A stretch of 64,000 nt of DNA from Planktothrix agardhii NIES-204. GTDB taxonomy: Bacteria > Cyanobacteriota > Cyanobacteriia > Cyanobacteriales > Microcoleaceae. Where the stretch lies: the NCBI GenBank assembly GCA_003609755.1, contig AP017991.1, positions 2,311,501 through 2,375,500 of the forward strand, in the 5' to 3' direction. Positions 9,455-17,643 of the stretch are shown here, in pieces (the stretch's first letter is position 1; each line of letters opens with the position of its first letter). The position numbers and the translations under genes were made by a program. The notes beneath the pieces were generated by a model. That model worked only from the letters and a program-made list of their open reading frames with translations. It was not told the origin of the DNA and did no database searches.

Positions 9455-9999
9455 TGCTGATTGCCAAACTGTTAAATTCAATCACCCTTCCCTTGGGGTT
9501 GACACTCCTGTTACCCATTGCCCTAGTTAGTAGTTTCCTTACAGATAGTGTAGTCAGTTCTGCGGCTAGTTATGCCCAAGCCCCCCCAGCAGCCAAAAAC
9601 GCCGTCGGGAGGGCGATGACCGTGCGCTCCGATATTCAAGAAGCCGATGCTCAAACGGGAATTGTCACCGCTAGGGGCAATGTTCAAATTAACTATCCCG
9701 CCCGCAGTATTCAGGCCACCGCAGCCCAAGCCCAATATTTTAGTCGAGAACGTCGAATTATTCTCAGTGGAAATGTATTTGTTTTGCAAGAAGGGAATAC
9801 AATTCGCGGGGAAACCGTCACCTATTTAATTGATGAAGGACGGTTTATCGCCTTACCGCAAGGGGGAGGACAGGTCGAATCTATGTATTTAGTACCCGAT
9901 GAGAGTGCCAGCCCGAAAAACGCAACAGTTGAACCTTTTAATCCTAAACCTGCTTTTAAAAACCCATTAAGCGCGCCTTCAGCACCGCGTAATCCTTAA
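9454..9999 (+). CDS. lptA: LptA/OstA-type lipopolysaccharide transport protein
   Basis: A 181-residue exported protein with a signal peptide at about residues 1-41 ending near SYAQA. The OstA/LptA beta-jellyroll follows: SDIQEADAQTGIVTARGNVQINYPA, then QAQYFSRERRIILSGNVFVLQEGN and IRGETVTYLIDEGRF, the repeated G-NV and I-GE-V-Y strands being characteristic. LptA forms the periplasmic bridge that carries lipopolysaccharide from the inner-membrane extractor to LptD. The proline-rich last 30 residues lie outside the fold. lptB starts 22 bases downstream and an LptF/G permease follows, so the context confirms the assignment. Confidence 0.93.
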   Translation: MLIAKLLNSITLPLGLTLLLPIALVSSFLTDSVVSSAASYAQAPPAAKNAVGRAMTVRSDIQEADAQTGIVTARGNVQINYPARSIQATAAQAQYFSRERRIILSGNVFVLQEGNTIRGETVTYLIDEGRFIALPQGGGQVESMYLVPDESASPKNATVEPFNPKPAFKNPLSAPSAPRNP

Positions 10000-10021
10000 A
10001 TAATTTCTAACAAATCTGGTT

Positions 10022-10750
10022 ATGAAAATAGTGCTGGAGAATATTCACAAATCCTACCGGAAACGTACCGTTGTTAGTCGGGTTAATTTATCGGTTTCTC
10101 AAGGGGAAATTGTGGGATTATTGGGGCCAAATGGTGCTGGTAAAACTACAACCTTTTATATTGCTACGGGACTAGAAAAACCGACCCAAGGGAATGTTTA
10201 TCTGAATGAAATTGATATTACCCATTTACCGATTCATCAACGCGCCCGGTTAGGAATTGGTTATCTAACGCAACAGGCGAGTATTTTTCGACATCTGACT
10301 GTCAAGGATAATATTTTATTGGTGTTGCAACAAACCCATGTTCCGCGTCATTTGTGGCAAAAACGTCTGCATACTTTACTAAGGGAATTTCGCTTAGAAA
10401 AAGTAGCATCAACTTTAGGTTATCAGGTTTCTGGGGGAGAACGACGACGGACGGAACTGGCCAGGGCTTTAGCGGCGGGGTTAGAATTACCTCAGTTTTT
10501 ACTCTTAGATGAACCCTTTGCTGGTGTTGACCCGATTGCAGTTTCTGAAATTCAAGAAATTGTCGCTCAGTTACGCACTCGAAATATGGGAATTTTGATT
10601 ACGGATCATAATGTTAGGGAAACTTTAGCTATTACAGACCGAGCTTATATTATGCGAGATGGACAAATTTTTGCATCGGGAACTGCTGAAGAACTCTATA
10701 ATAATCCCCTCGTGCGGCAGTATTATTTAGGTGACAGTTTTCAACTATAG
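10022..10750 (+). CDS. lptB: LPS export ABC transporter ATPase LptB
   Basis: A 242-residue ABC ATPase of the LptB type. It has Walker A GPNGAGKTT at about residues 37-45, the Q-loop region GYLTQQASIFRHLTV, the signature VSGGERRRTELARAL, Walker B FLLLDEPFAGVDP and the switch histidine in LITDHNVRETL. The C-terminal NPLVRQYYLGDSFQL is typical of LptB. It powers extraction of lipopolysaccharide from the inner membrane together with LptF/LptG-type permeases. It lies in an apparent operon between lptA and the permease, although a GC-rich palindromic repeat occupies the gap after it. Confidence 0.96.
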   Translation: MKIVLENIHKSYRKRTVVSRVNLSVSQGEIVGLLGPNGAGKTTTFYIATGLEKPTQGNVYLNEIDITHLPIHQRARLGIGYLTQQASIFRHLTVKDNILLVLQQTHVPRHLWQKRLHTLLREFRLEKVASTLGYQVSGGERRRTELARALAAGLELPQFLLLDEPFAGVDPIAVSEIQEIVAQLRTRNMGILITDHNVRETLAITDRAYIMRDGQIFASGTAEELYNNPLVRQYYLGDSFQL

Positions 10751-10789
10751 CAATCCTATTTGAGTTGTGTTTAAAATTCATGATCAAAA

Positions 10790-10858
10790 GGGAACACCGG
10801 AACAGCCCCCCCAAACCCCCCGTGCACGGGGGGGCTAGGGGGGGAGGGAACAAGGGTC
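10790..10858. repeat. GC-rich palindromic dispersed repeat, copy A
   Basis: The core CCCCCCGTGCACGGGGGG is a perfect palindrome, flanked by AGCCCCCCCAAA on one side and GCTAGGGGGGGAGGGAAC on the other. It fills the gap between lptB and the permease. Related copies are at 12463, 18718, 30861 and 38239. Confidence 0.85.
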
Positions 10859-10916
10859 TAACTTCTGGCTTTTTCATGTCAGTATTAAAATGGTACAACC
10901 TATTTAGAATTGCTAT

Positions 10917-12095
10917 ATGAAAATTACTTTTGATCAGTCTTTTATTTCTGGTAAATTTCTCCCGCCCTATCTTTCAATTTTAGATCGATATTTAATCCAA
11001 GAATTAGTTCCGCCCTTTGTGTTTGGAGTGGGATTATTTAGTTCCGTTGCGTTAACTGTAGGAACGGTTTTTGACTTGGTTAGACAGGTGGCGGAGTCGG
11101 GTTTAGCCGTGGGGATTGCGGTTGAGGTTTTTCTTTTAAAAATGCCAGAATTCATCGTTTTAGCCTTTCCCATGGCGATGATTTTAAGTACCTTAATGGT
11201 CTATGGTCGTTTATCGAGTGATAGTGAATTAATTGCCCTGAAAAGTTGTGGAATTAGTATATATCGGCTATTAGTACCAACATTGATTTTTAGTTTAATG
11301 ATCACGGGTTTAACCTTTTGGTTTAATGAGGTAATTGTTCCGGCGGCTAATTATAAAGCATCTGTCACCTATGAACAGGCATTAAATGAAGGCAACCTTC
11401 CTGTTCAAGAAGATAATATTTTTTATCCCGAATATGAGAAAATTAAAATAGAAGGAACTGATAAAAAATTTAGTCGTTTAGTGCGGTTATTTTATGCCCA
11501 AAGATTTGACAAAGGTAAAATGTTAGAGGTGACTATCTTAGATCTTTCCCAACCGGAATTAACTCAAATTATTTCTTCAAAATCTGCTAATTGGAATTTT
11601 TCTGCTAATACTTGGGATTTCTTTAATGGTACGGTTTATATTGTCAATCCCGATGGCTCTTATCGTAATATTGTTCGTTTTGATCATAAACAGATTCAAC
11701 TTTCTCGTACTCCCCTAGATTTAGCGTCACGGAAACGAGGGTTTGATGAGATGAATATTGCTCAAGCTCGAGATTATTTAAAGTTAATGAAATTGAGTGG
11801 AGATCAACAAAAAATTGTTAAAACTCAAGTTAGAATTCAACAAAAATATGCTCTCCCTTTTTCCTGTATTGTCTTTGCATTATTGGGTGTTGCATTAGGA
11901 AGTAGACCCCAAAGTACCAGTCGAGCAACCAGTTTTGGGATTAGTGTAATCGTGATTTTCGGATATTATTTACTGTCTTTTATTACCGGAGCATTAGGTC
12001 AAAAAGAAATTATGACTCCCTTTTTTGCAGCTTGGTTACCGACATTTTTAGGAATTGGAATTGCGAGTTTTTTATTAGTTCGTTCTTCTAAATAG
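10917..12095 (+). CDS. LptF/LptG (YjgP/YjgQ) family permease
   Basis: A 392-residue inner-membrane protein with three helices near the N-terminus (FGVGLFSSVALTVG, FIVLAFPMAMILSTLMV, LLVPTLIFSLMITGLTFW), a periplasmic beta-jellyroll of about 170 residues at 130-300, and three C-terminal helices (LPFSCIVFALLGVALG, FGISVIVIFGYYLLSF, FAAWLPTFLGIGIASFLLV). This is the LptF/LptG architecture. Cyanobacteria often keep a single such permease, which may act as a homodimer; no second one is seen here. With LptB and LptA it forms the inner-membrane lipopolysaccharide exporter. The distance of 166 bases from lptB, occupied by a strong palindrome, may weaken or regulate readthrough. Confidence 0.94.
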   Translation: MKITFDQSFISGKFLPPYLSILDRYLIQELVPPFVFGVGLFSSVALTVGTVFDLVRQVAESGLAVGIAVEVFLLKMPEFIVLAFPMAMILSTLMVYGRLSSDSELIALKSCGISIYRLLVPTLIFSLMITGLTFWFNEVIVPAANYKASVTYEQALNEGNLPVQEDNIFYPEYEKIKIEGTDKKFSRLVRLFYAQRFDKGKMLEVTILDLSQPELTQIISSKSANWNFSANTWDFFNGTVYIVNPDGSYRNIVRFDHKQIQLSRTPLDLASRKRGFDEMNIAQARDYLKLMKLSGDQQKIVKTQVRIQQKYALPFSCIVFALLGVALGSRPQSTSRATSFGISVIVIFGYYLLSFITGALGQKEIMTPFFAAWLPTFLGIGIASFLLVRSSK

Positions 12096-12462
12096 AATAT
12101 GTCAAATCTCTAATTTCATCAGGTGCAAGAGTTTGAGACATACTGGAATCAGCAGTTTTCCAATTCGATCCAAAAGATCGCAATGGAAGTTAAGGTGGAC
12201 GATCCCAGAAGCTTTCTCGCGCCTGAGACTGCGGTTTCCTACGGAGATGCGATCGCAACCTTCTCTTTCCAAGATGGTAATTCTGCTAATATGGCAATGC
12301 GCTCGACTTAATGCTGATCTTTTTAACCAACTTAAATTTCAGCTTTAATTATCATTTTAAATTCAAAATTTTTGTAAAAAGCAAGCGATCGCTCTTGATT
12401 TTATAGCAACCGCCAAGGCAGTTAAGACACCAGACGGATCTTGGAACCCAGACGGTAAAGTG

Positions 12463-12511
12463 TTTTCCCCCCTAGCCCCCCGTGCACGGGGGGTTTGGGG
12501 GGCTGTTCCCT
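12463..12511. repeat. GC-rich palindromic dispersed repeat, copy B
   Basis: Same core CCCCCCGTGCACGGGGGG as copy A, in the inverted orientation (CCCCCCTAG on the left, TTTGGGGGGCTGTTCCC on the right). It appears to interrupt a coding-like segment just upstream. Confidence 0.85.
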
Positions 12512-12584
12512 GCTATATCAGGCTGCGATCGCTAACTTTTTACTCTTTCAGGACTTCCGCAAATTTGGGGATGTAACCCTATAT

Positions 12585-12612
12585 GTAGGGGTAATTCATG
12601 AATTACCCCTAC
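12585..12612 (+). terminator. 28-base perfect palindrome with T-tract
   Basis: The half-site GTAGGGGTAATTCA is followed immediately by its exact reverse complement, giving a 14-pair stem. On the plus strand it is followed by TAGCG and then TTTTTT, so it could terminate transcripts coming from the lpt side; it lies between convergent genes. Similar palindromes are common as dispersed repeats in filamentous cyanobacteria, so either reading is possible. Confidence 0.5.
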
Positions 12613-12632
12613 TAGCGTTTTTTACCGTCATC

Positions 12633-14612
12633 TCAGTGGGTTGTTAACCGCGTTAATACTTGGTTAGAACGTTCTACAAAGTCCTTCATTCCTTCAGCAT
12701 CAAAGCCTTTTTGAGCAATTAAAGCCAAGTCATAGACATGATGACAAATCATATTCGCTAATTCCGTCGAAGGAGAATCCCCACCTTCTTGAATAATCGC
12801 CCCTTGACTCAAATTCACTAAATTCTGAATCAACGGATGGGCAATATTAATTAACAGAATATGTTCCTCTGGAAATTCAACTTTTTGTTGCTGCATCAGA
12901 GCTGTCATATCCTGTAAACGTCGCATAAATTCCGGCAATAATACCATCGCGGGCGGGGTATTCTCGGATTTCAAGGATTCAGTCCGAATCGTTAATTTAG
13001 GCTTGTTTAAAGCTGCGGTAAACAGGTCTTTAATGATTTCACTACGGGTTTTATTGGTTTTCGGATCAACAATTTCAGGACTATTATCCTTAGCAATTAA
13101 ATTGTCATCTAGTTCCGCATCCACCCGGGCAAACTTAACATCAGTGTGTTCCCGTTCTAGGAAACTAATAAAATGACTATCAATAAAGGAATCGAAGAAT
13201 AAAACTTCTAATCCTTGACTGGTATGTAACTGGATATAAGTGGCTTGAGTTGTTTCATCGGTACAATAAAATACCCGATTTTCATGGCGTTCTTTATTGC
13301 GTTCGAGATATTCGCTTAAGGTTGTATAGTAACGACCTTTTTCGTCGGTATTTTCAGGGGTTTGGGAAGCAACATCTTGCCACACATCGCCGCCTTCAGT
13401 TTGCACCTGGACATCAACGGCTTTTTCCTCGTTATTAACAGATTCTGGGGTATAGGTGGTACGACAAATCAGAATATCCTCAACCTGTTTTTTAAACTTA
13501 TCATCGTTGAGGGAACCAAACTTAACAAATGTACCAATATCTTGCCAACAACGGATATATTCTTTGCGGTTATCCCGATATAATTCTTTCAGGCGGTCAG
13601 CGACTTTTTTCGCCACATAATCGGCAATTTTACGGACAGTGCGATTACTTTGTAAAGCACTGCGGGAAATATTTAAAGGAATATCCGTACTATCAATTAC
13701 CCCCCGTAATGGCATCAAGAATTTCGGGATAATATCTTCGCAGTGGTCACTAACAAAGACTTGATTACAGAACAGTTTAATATTGCCCTGGGTGACATCC
13801 ACATCGGGTTTGAGTTTGGGAAAATAAAGAATCCCATTCACAATAAAAGGATAATCCGTATTCAGATGTACCCATAATAGGGGTTCTTCTTGGAAGGGAT
13901 AGAGATAGCGATAGAGCTCTAAATAATCTTCTTGGGTTAAATTATTAGGAGATTCCCGCCAGGGTGCTATTTGGCGGTTGATAATTTCGCCGTCCAACTT
14001 AATCGGGACGGGCATAAAATCACAATAGGTTTTAATTAATTGACGGATGCGGGAGGGTTCGGTATATTCGATTTCCTCATCCATCAAAGTCAGGGTGATA
14101 GTAGTTCCCCGTTGGATGCGGCCAGAGTCTTCCAATTTGAATACCGGAGAACCATCGCACGTCCAGTGAACCGCTTGGGAACCCTCTTTGTACGACAGGG
14201 TATCAATTTCGACTTGACGGGCGACCATGAAGGAGGAGTAAAACCCTAAACCAAAATGACCGATGATAGATTGGTCAGAGTTGGCCTGATATTTTTCGAT
14301 GAATTCTTCGGCGCTGGAAAAGGCGACTTGGTTAATATATTTTTTGACTTCCTCGGCGGTCATCCCGATGCCATTATCGGTGATGGAGAGGGTTTTGTTG
14401 TCTTTATCGAGGGTGATGCTGATTTCGGGTTCGCCCGCATCCCCGGAATATTCCCCAGACCGGGACACCATATTCAGTTTAGCGATGGCGTCAACGGCGT
14501 TGGAAACCAATTCCCGCAGGAAGACTTCATGGTCTGTATAGAGGGATTTTTTGATAATCGGGAAGATATTCTCCGTATGGATTGTAATTGTTCCCTGTTC
14601 GAGTACAGTCAT
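12633..14612 (-). CDS. htpG: Molecular chaperone HtpG (Hsp90)
   Basis: A 659-residue Hsp90 of bacterial length. The N-terminal GHKL ATPase domain shows LVSNAVDAI (N-box), ITDNGIGMTAEEV, and the lid GHFGLGFYSSFMVA. The middle domain carries the RGVIDSTDIPLNISRSALQ region, and the C-terminal dimerisation domain is present to the end. A charged linker of the eukaryotic type is absent. HtpG helps remodel client proteins and, in cyanobacteria, supports heat and oxidative stress survival and phycobilisome assembly. The start ATG lies at 14612 with an acidic insertion at about 405-425. It is transcribed alone; clpB lies 4 kb away on the same strand, with glycosyltransferases between. Confidence 0.97.
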   Translation of the reverse strand: MTVLEQGTITIHTENIFPIIKKSLYTDHEVFLRELVSNAVDAIAKLNMVSRSGEYSGDAGEPEISITLDKDNKTLSITDNGIGMTAEEVKKYINQVAFSSAEEFIEKYQANSDQSIIGHFGLGFYSSFMVARQVEIDTLSYKEGSQAVHWTCDGSPVFKLEDSGRIQRGTTITLTLMDEEIEYTEPSRIRQLIKTYCDFMPVPIKLDGEIINRQIAPWRESPNNLTQEDYLELYRYLYPFQEEPLLWVHLNTDYPFIVNGILYFPKLKPDVDVTQGNIKLFCNQVFVSDHCEDIIPKFLMPLRGVIDSTDIPLNISRSALQSNRTVRKIADYVAKKVADRLKELYRDNRKEYIRCWQDIGTFVKFGSLNDDKFKKQVEDILICRTTYTPESVNNEEKAVDVQVQTEGGDVWQDVASQTPENTDEKGRYYTTLSEYLERNKERHENRVFYCTDETTQATYIQLHTSQGLEVLFFDSFIDSHFISFLEREHTDVKFARVDAELDDNLIAKDNSPEIVDPKTNKTRSEIIKDLFTAALNKPKLTIRTESLKSENTPPAMVLLPEFMRRLQDMTALMQQQKVEFPEEHILLINIAHPLIQNLVNLSQGAIIQEGGDSPSTELANMICHHVYDLALIAQKGFDAEGMKDFVERSNQVLTRLTTH

Positions 14613-14786
14613 AGTGATGTTAGAGTATGTATAAAATCATGGTTGTTGTTTATAATTGTGAGCGATCGCCTAACCCCGATAAACGTAATCCCCCTACAAA
14701 TTTGATTCGGTTTTCCCTACGGGGGTCTAAATTATGTTAGCTTTTTTGCCTAAAAGCGAAATTAATGATCAGGAGTGAGATTATAA

Positions 14787-15701
14787 ATGCCCTTAATCTC
14801 TGTAATTATTCCAGCTTACAATGCTGAAAAAACTATTCAAGAAACAATTTATTCTGTTTTGAAACAAACTTGGCAAGATTTTGAATTAATTGTGATTAAC
14901 GATGGTTCTCAGGATGCAACATTAGAAGTTTTGTCTTCTATTCAAGATCCTCGTTTGCGGATCTTATCTTACTCTAATGCAGGTTTAGCATCAAGTCGAA
15001 ATCGTGGTATTACAGAAGCAACTGGGGAATATATTTCTTTTATGGATGCCGATGATTTGTGGACTCCAGACAAATTAGAAGCGCAGTTTCAAGCATTAGA
15101 AGAACATCCAGAGGCTGCTGTTGCCTATAGTTGGACAGACTATATCGATCAGTCAAGCCAATTTTTGCATTCTGGCAGACATATTACAATTAATGGGAAT
15201 GTTTATCAACATTTATTAGTAAATAATTTTTTAGAAAATGGTTCTAACCCGTTAATTCGTAAACAAGCGTTAAATCAAGTTGGAGGATTTGACAGTTCCA
15301 TTAACTCAGTAGCCGATTGGGATATGTGGGTTAGGCTTGCAGCACTTTATCAATTTGTAGCGGTTCCACTCCCTCAGATTTTATATCGTGTTTCTGCTCG
15401 TTCAATGTCCTCTCAAATTAAAAATCAAGAAAGAGAATGTTTAAAAGTCATTGAAAAAGCTTTTAAATCTGCTCCTGAATCTCAACAAAATTTAAAATGT
15501 TTAAGTTTATCAAATCTTTATAAATATCTTACTTTTAAAGCTATTGAAGATTCTCCTTCACAGCAGAATACTGGAATAGCTGCCTACTGTTTATGGCAAT
15601 ATTGCAAATACAAACCAGAATTATTATTAAAACCCAAAATTATTATGAGTGTAACTATTAAAATAATACTCATGTTTTTTCGACCCAAAATAGTTGATTA
15701 A
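14787..15701 (+). CDS. Family 2 glycosyltransferase (inverted paralogue 1)
   Basis: A 304-residue GT-A fold glycosyltransferase. The N-terminus has ISVIIPAYNAEKTIQET and LIVINDGSQDAT (nucleotide-sugar binding), then SRNRGITEATGEYISFMDADD with the DxD-type metal motif at about 92-94, and DWDMWVRLA near the acceptor site. No membrane helix is present until a hydrophobic C-terminus. It should add a sugar from a nucleotide donor to a surface polysaccharide; donor and acceptor are unknown. A GGAG motif 13 bases upstream supports the ATG at 14787. The central part is nearly identical to the convergent neighbour, while both ends differ. The C-terminus faces that gene with only 13 bases between stops. 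Confidence 0.92.
   Translation: MPLISVIIPAYNAEKTIQETIYSVLKQTWQDFELIVINDGSQDATLEVLSSIQDPRLRILSYSNAGLASSRNRGITEATGEYISFMDADDLWTPDKLEAQFQALEEHPEAAVAYSWTDYIDQSSQFLHSGRHITINGNVYQHLLVNNFLENGSNPLIRKQALNQVGGFDSSINSVADWDMWVRLAALYQFVAVPLPQILYRVSARSMSSQIKNQERECLKVIEKAFKSAPESQQNLKCLSLSNLYKYLTFKAIEDSPSQQNTGIAAYCLWQYCKYKPELLLKPKIIMSVTIKIILMFFRPKIVD
15072..15464 (+). repeat. 393-bp inverted duplicate, left arm
   Basis: This stretch inside the first glycosyltransferase gene is the reverse complement of 15973-16365. Reading both by eye I count seven differences in 393 bases. Sequence on either side diverges sharply. Confidence 0.92.
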
Positions 15702-15714
15702 CTTCTTAATATAA

Positions 15715-16650
15715 CTAATCTTTTTTAAGAATTTTTTGAGAAAACCTAGAAGGTAAAATTAAGGTTGTTAAACTTTTTATAAACATGATAAAGATGAATT
15801 TTATTTCTTTTTTCCATTCAGGCTCATGGGTAGAATAATTAATAAGATATTCCATTAAAATCAAACATTGCTTAGGATTCGGCTGCTGCTGAAAAATTTT
15901 CCACATTAGATATTTATATAGTTGTGCTAAAGTCTTTCGTTTTAAAGACTGTAAAGACTCAGGTGCTTGTTCAAAAGCTTTTTCAATAACTTTTAAACAT
16001 TCTCTTTCTTGATTTTTAATTTGAGAGGACATTGAATGAGTAGAAACACGATATAAAATCTGAGGGAGTGGAACCGCTACAAATTGATAAAGTGCTGCAA
16101 GCCTAACCCACATATCCCAATCGGCTACTGAGTTAATGGAACTGTCAAATCCTCCAACTTGATTTAACGCTTGTTTACGAATTAACGGGTTAGAACCATT
16201 TTCTAAAAAATTATTTACTAATAAATGTTGATAAACATCGCCATTCATTGTAATATGTCTGCCAGAATGCAAAAATTGGCTTGACTGATCGATATAGTCT
16301 GTCCAACTATAGGCAACAGCAGCTTCTGGATGTTCTTCTAATGCTTGAAACTGCGCTTCTAATTTATCAGAAGTCCATAAGTCATCAGCATCTAGAAAAG
16401 TAATATATTCACCTTGAGCATGATGAATACCTCGATTTCGGCTAAGAGATAACCCTCCATTATCGTAAGAAAATATTCTAATTCGTGAATCTTCTATTTC
16501 CCTAATTATCTTAACTGTTGAGTCTTGAGATCCATCATCAATAATAATTAATTCCCAGTCTTTAAAAGTTTGATTTAAAACTGAATTAATTGTTTGTTGA
16601 ATTGTTTTTGCCCCATTGTATACAGGAATAACAACAGAAATTAAAACCAT
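15715..16650 (-). CDS. Family 2 glycosyltransferase (inverted paralogue 2)
   Basis: A 311-residue GT2 enzyme with ISVVIPVYNGAKTIQQT, LIIIDDGSQDSTV, SRNRGIHHAQGEYITFLDADD (metal motif) and DWDMWVRLA. It should transfer a sugar to a cell-surface glycan in the cytoplasm or at the membrane; specificity is unknown. About 130 internal residues (DKLEAQFQALEEHPEAAVAY through ECLKVIEKAF) are almost the same as in the convergent neighbour, whereas the first 100 and last 60 residues are only distantly similar. The gene follows the two HpsE-like genes on the same strand after a 42-base gap from the nearer one, so they may be co-transcribed. Confidence 0.92.
   Translation of the reverse strand: MVLISVVIPVYNGAKTIQQTINSVLNQTFKDWELIIIDDGSQDSTVKIIREIEDSRIRIFSYDNGGLSLSRNRGIHHAQGEYITFLDADDLWTSDKLEAQFQALEEHPEAAVAYSWTDYIDQSSQFLHSGRHITMNGDVYQHLLVNNFLENGSNPLIRKQALNQVGGFDSSINSVADWDMWVRLAALYQFVAVPLPQILYRVSTHSMSSQIKNQERECLKVIEKAFEQAPESLQSLKRKTLAQLYKYLMWKIFQQQPNPKQCLILMEYLINYSTHEPEWKKEIKFIFIMFIKSLTTLILPSRFSQKILKKD
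15973..16365 (-). repeat. 393-bp inverted duplicate, right arm
   Basis: Reverse complement of 15072-15464 with seven differences by eye. The 508 bases between the arms hold the divergent C-terminal ends of both glycosyltransferase genes. It could mediate inversion or gene conversion. Confidence 0.92.
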
Positions 16651-16692
16651 AATTTATTTGCCATATTCAATTGTTTTTAATTGATTTTGATT

Positions 16693-17643
16693 TTATTTTT
16701 TAAACTGTCTATTCAAAAAATAAAAAACACTCCTAATCCGGCTTAAATAAATCTGCATTTCACACTCAGCAATTAAATCGGTTTTAAACTGACCCTGATA
16801 TTTCAAATAATGCCGAATAGCATTGTAACTATTTCCGAATACAGTTCGCACCAAAATAATAGGCTTTTCATGGAATTTAGCACCGATCATTCGCAAGGGA
16901 CAAAAAGACAAACACGACCCATGAATCAAAGATAATAAATAATCCCGTTTGAGTCGCCAAGCCGGAATCTGATGGTAAGTGTGCATAGATGGATTATACC
17001 AAATTTCCCAACCCGCTTTATATAAATACATCAACGGTTCCCAATCATCCCCTTGCACCATTTTTCCCCCTGGCAACTTCCCACTCATTTGAGGTTGCTT
17101 GGGTACAACTTCACTCCACACCTGCTTTCTAACCACCATTGCTGCTCCTGGGGGTAAGCTTAACACCTGTGGTTGATAACGGTTTGGTTCTGGCCCCCGT
17201 TCTCGAATAGCTAAAAATCCCTCAATTGCCTTAAAATTTTCTGGGGGTTGCACTTCATAAACCCCATGAATTTGTCCGCCATAAGCACCCGCTTGGGGAT
17301 AAACCTGTGCAAAATCATGGGCTTGGGCTACCCAATTTTCATCCGGCCAGTTATCATCATCCAGAAACCCAATTAACTCCCCCTGAGCTTCCTCTAGTCC
17401 CCGTTGTCGGGCAAAAGCTGCACCCTGTTGGGCTTCAAATACATACTTTAGCGGAAAAATTTCTTGCCAAGATATGATCATATTCTGAACTACATCAGCC
17501 GTTTGATCATTACTATTATTATCAACAACAATAATTTCCCAAGTGATATTTTCTGTTCCGGTTTGCAATCGCAATTTTTCTAAAACATCGAGAACACGAC
17601 TAGCACCATTATAGGTGGGAATAACAACTGTAAAATCGATCAT
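16693..17643 (-). CDS. HpsE-like glycosyltransferase, copy 2
   Basis: A GT2 enzyme of 316 residues that resembles the hormogonium polysaccharide glycosyltransferase HpsE: FTVVIPTYNGASRVLDVLE, WEIIVVDNNSNDQTADVV, QGAAFARQRGLEEAQGELIG, FLDDDNWPDENWV (metal motif) and GWEIWYNPSMHTYHQIPAWR. HpsE acts in synthesis of the extracellular polysaccharide needed for gliding in filamentous cyanobacteria; the role here is inferred from similarity. The ATG at 17643 overlaps the stop of the upstream gene in an ATGA arrangement, which argues against the ORF start at 17670 and indicates translational coupling. It is a diverged duplicate of that upstream gene. Confidence 0.9.
   Translation of the reverse strand: MIDFTVVIPTYNGASRVLDVLEKLRLQTGTENITWEIIVVDNNSNDQTADVVQNMIISWQEIFPLKYVFEAQQGAAFARQRGLEEAQGELIGFLDDDNWPDENWVAQAHDFAQVYPQAGAYGGQIHGVYEVQPPENFKAIEGFLAIRERGPEPNRYQPQVLSLPPGAAMVVRKQVWSEVVPKQPQMSGKLPGGKMVQGDDWEPLMYLYKAGWEIWYNPSMHTYHQIPAWRLKRDYLLSLIHGSCLSFCPLRMIGAKFHEKPIILVRTVFGNSYNAIRHYLKYQGQFKTDLIAECEMQIYLSRIRSVFYFLNRQFKK

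Larger units (their letters stand above)
12096..12632. other. Region of decayed coding fragments and repeats
   Basis: About 540 bases between the permease and htpG (convergent). A 63-codon frame (12123-12311, GTG start) and a short coding-like run near 12401-12460 (ATAKAVKTPDGSWNPDGKV in translation) look like remnants of genes but match nothing I know. The rest holds a copy of the GC-rich repeat and a long perfect palindrome. I do not call an intact gene here. Confidence 0.4.

Noticed and set aside
12123-12311. GTG-started 62-residue frame
   Set aside because: Looks partly coding but is short, unmatched and followed by frame-broken sequence; treated as a fragment in the intergenic note.
14256-14705. 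149-codon plus-strand frame opposite htpG
   Set aside because: Antisense shadow of a strongly coding gene.
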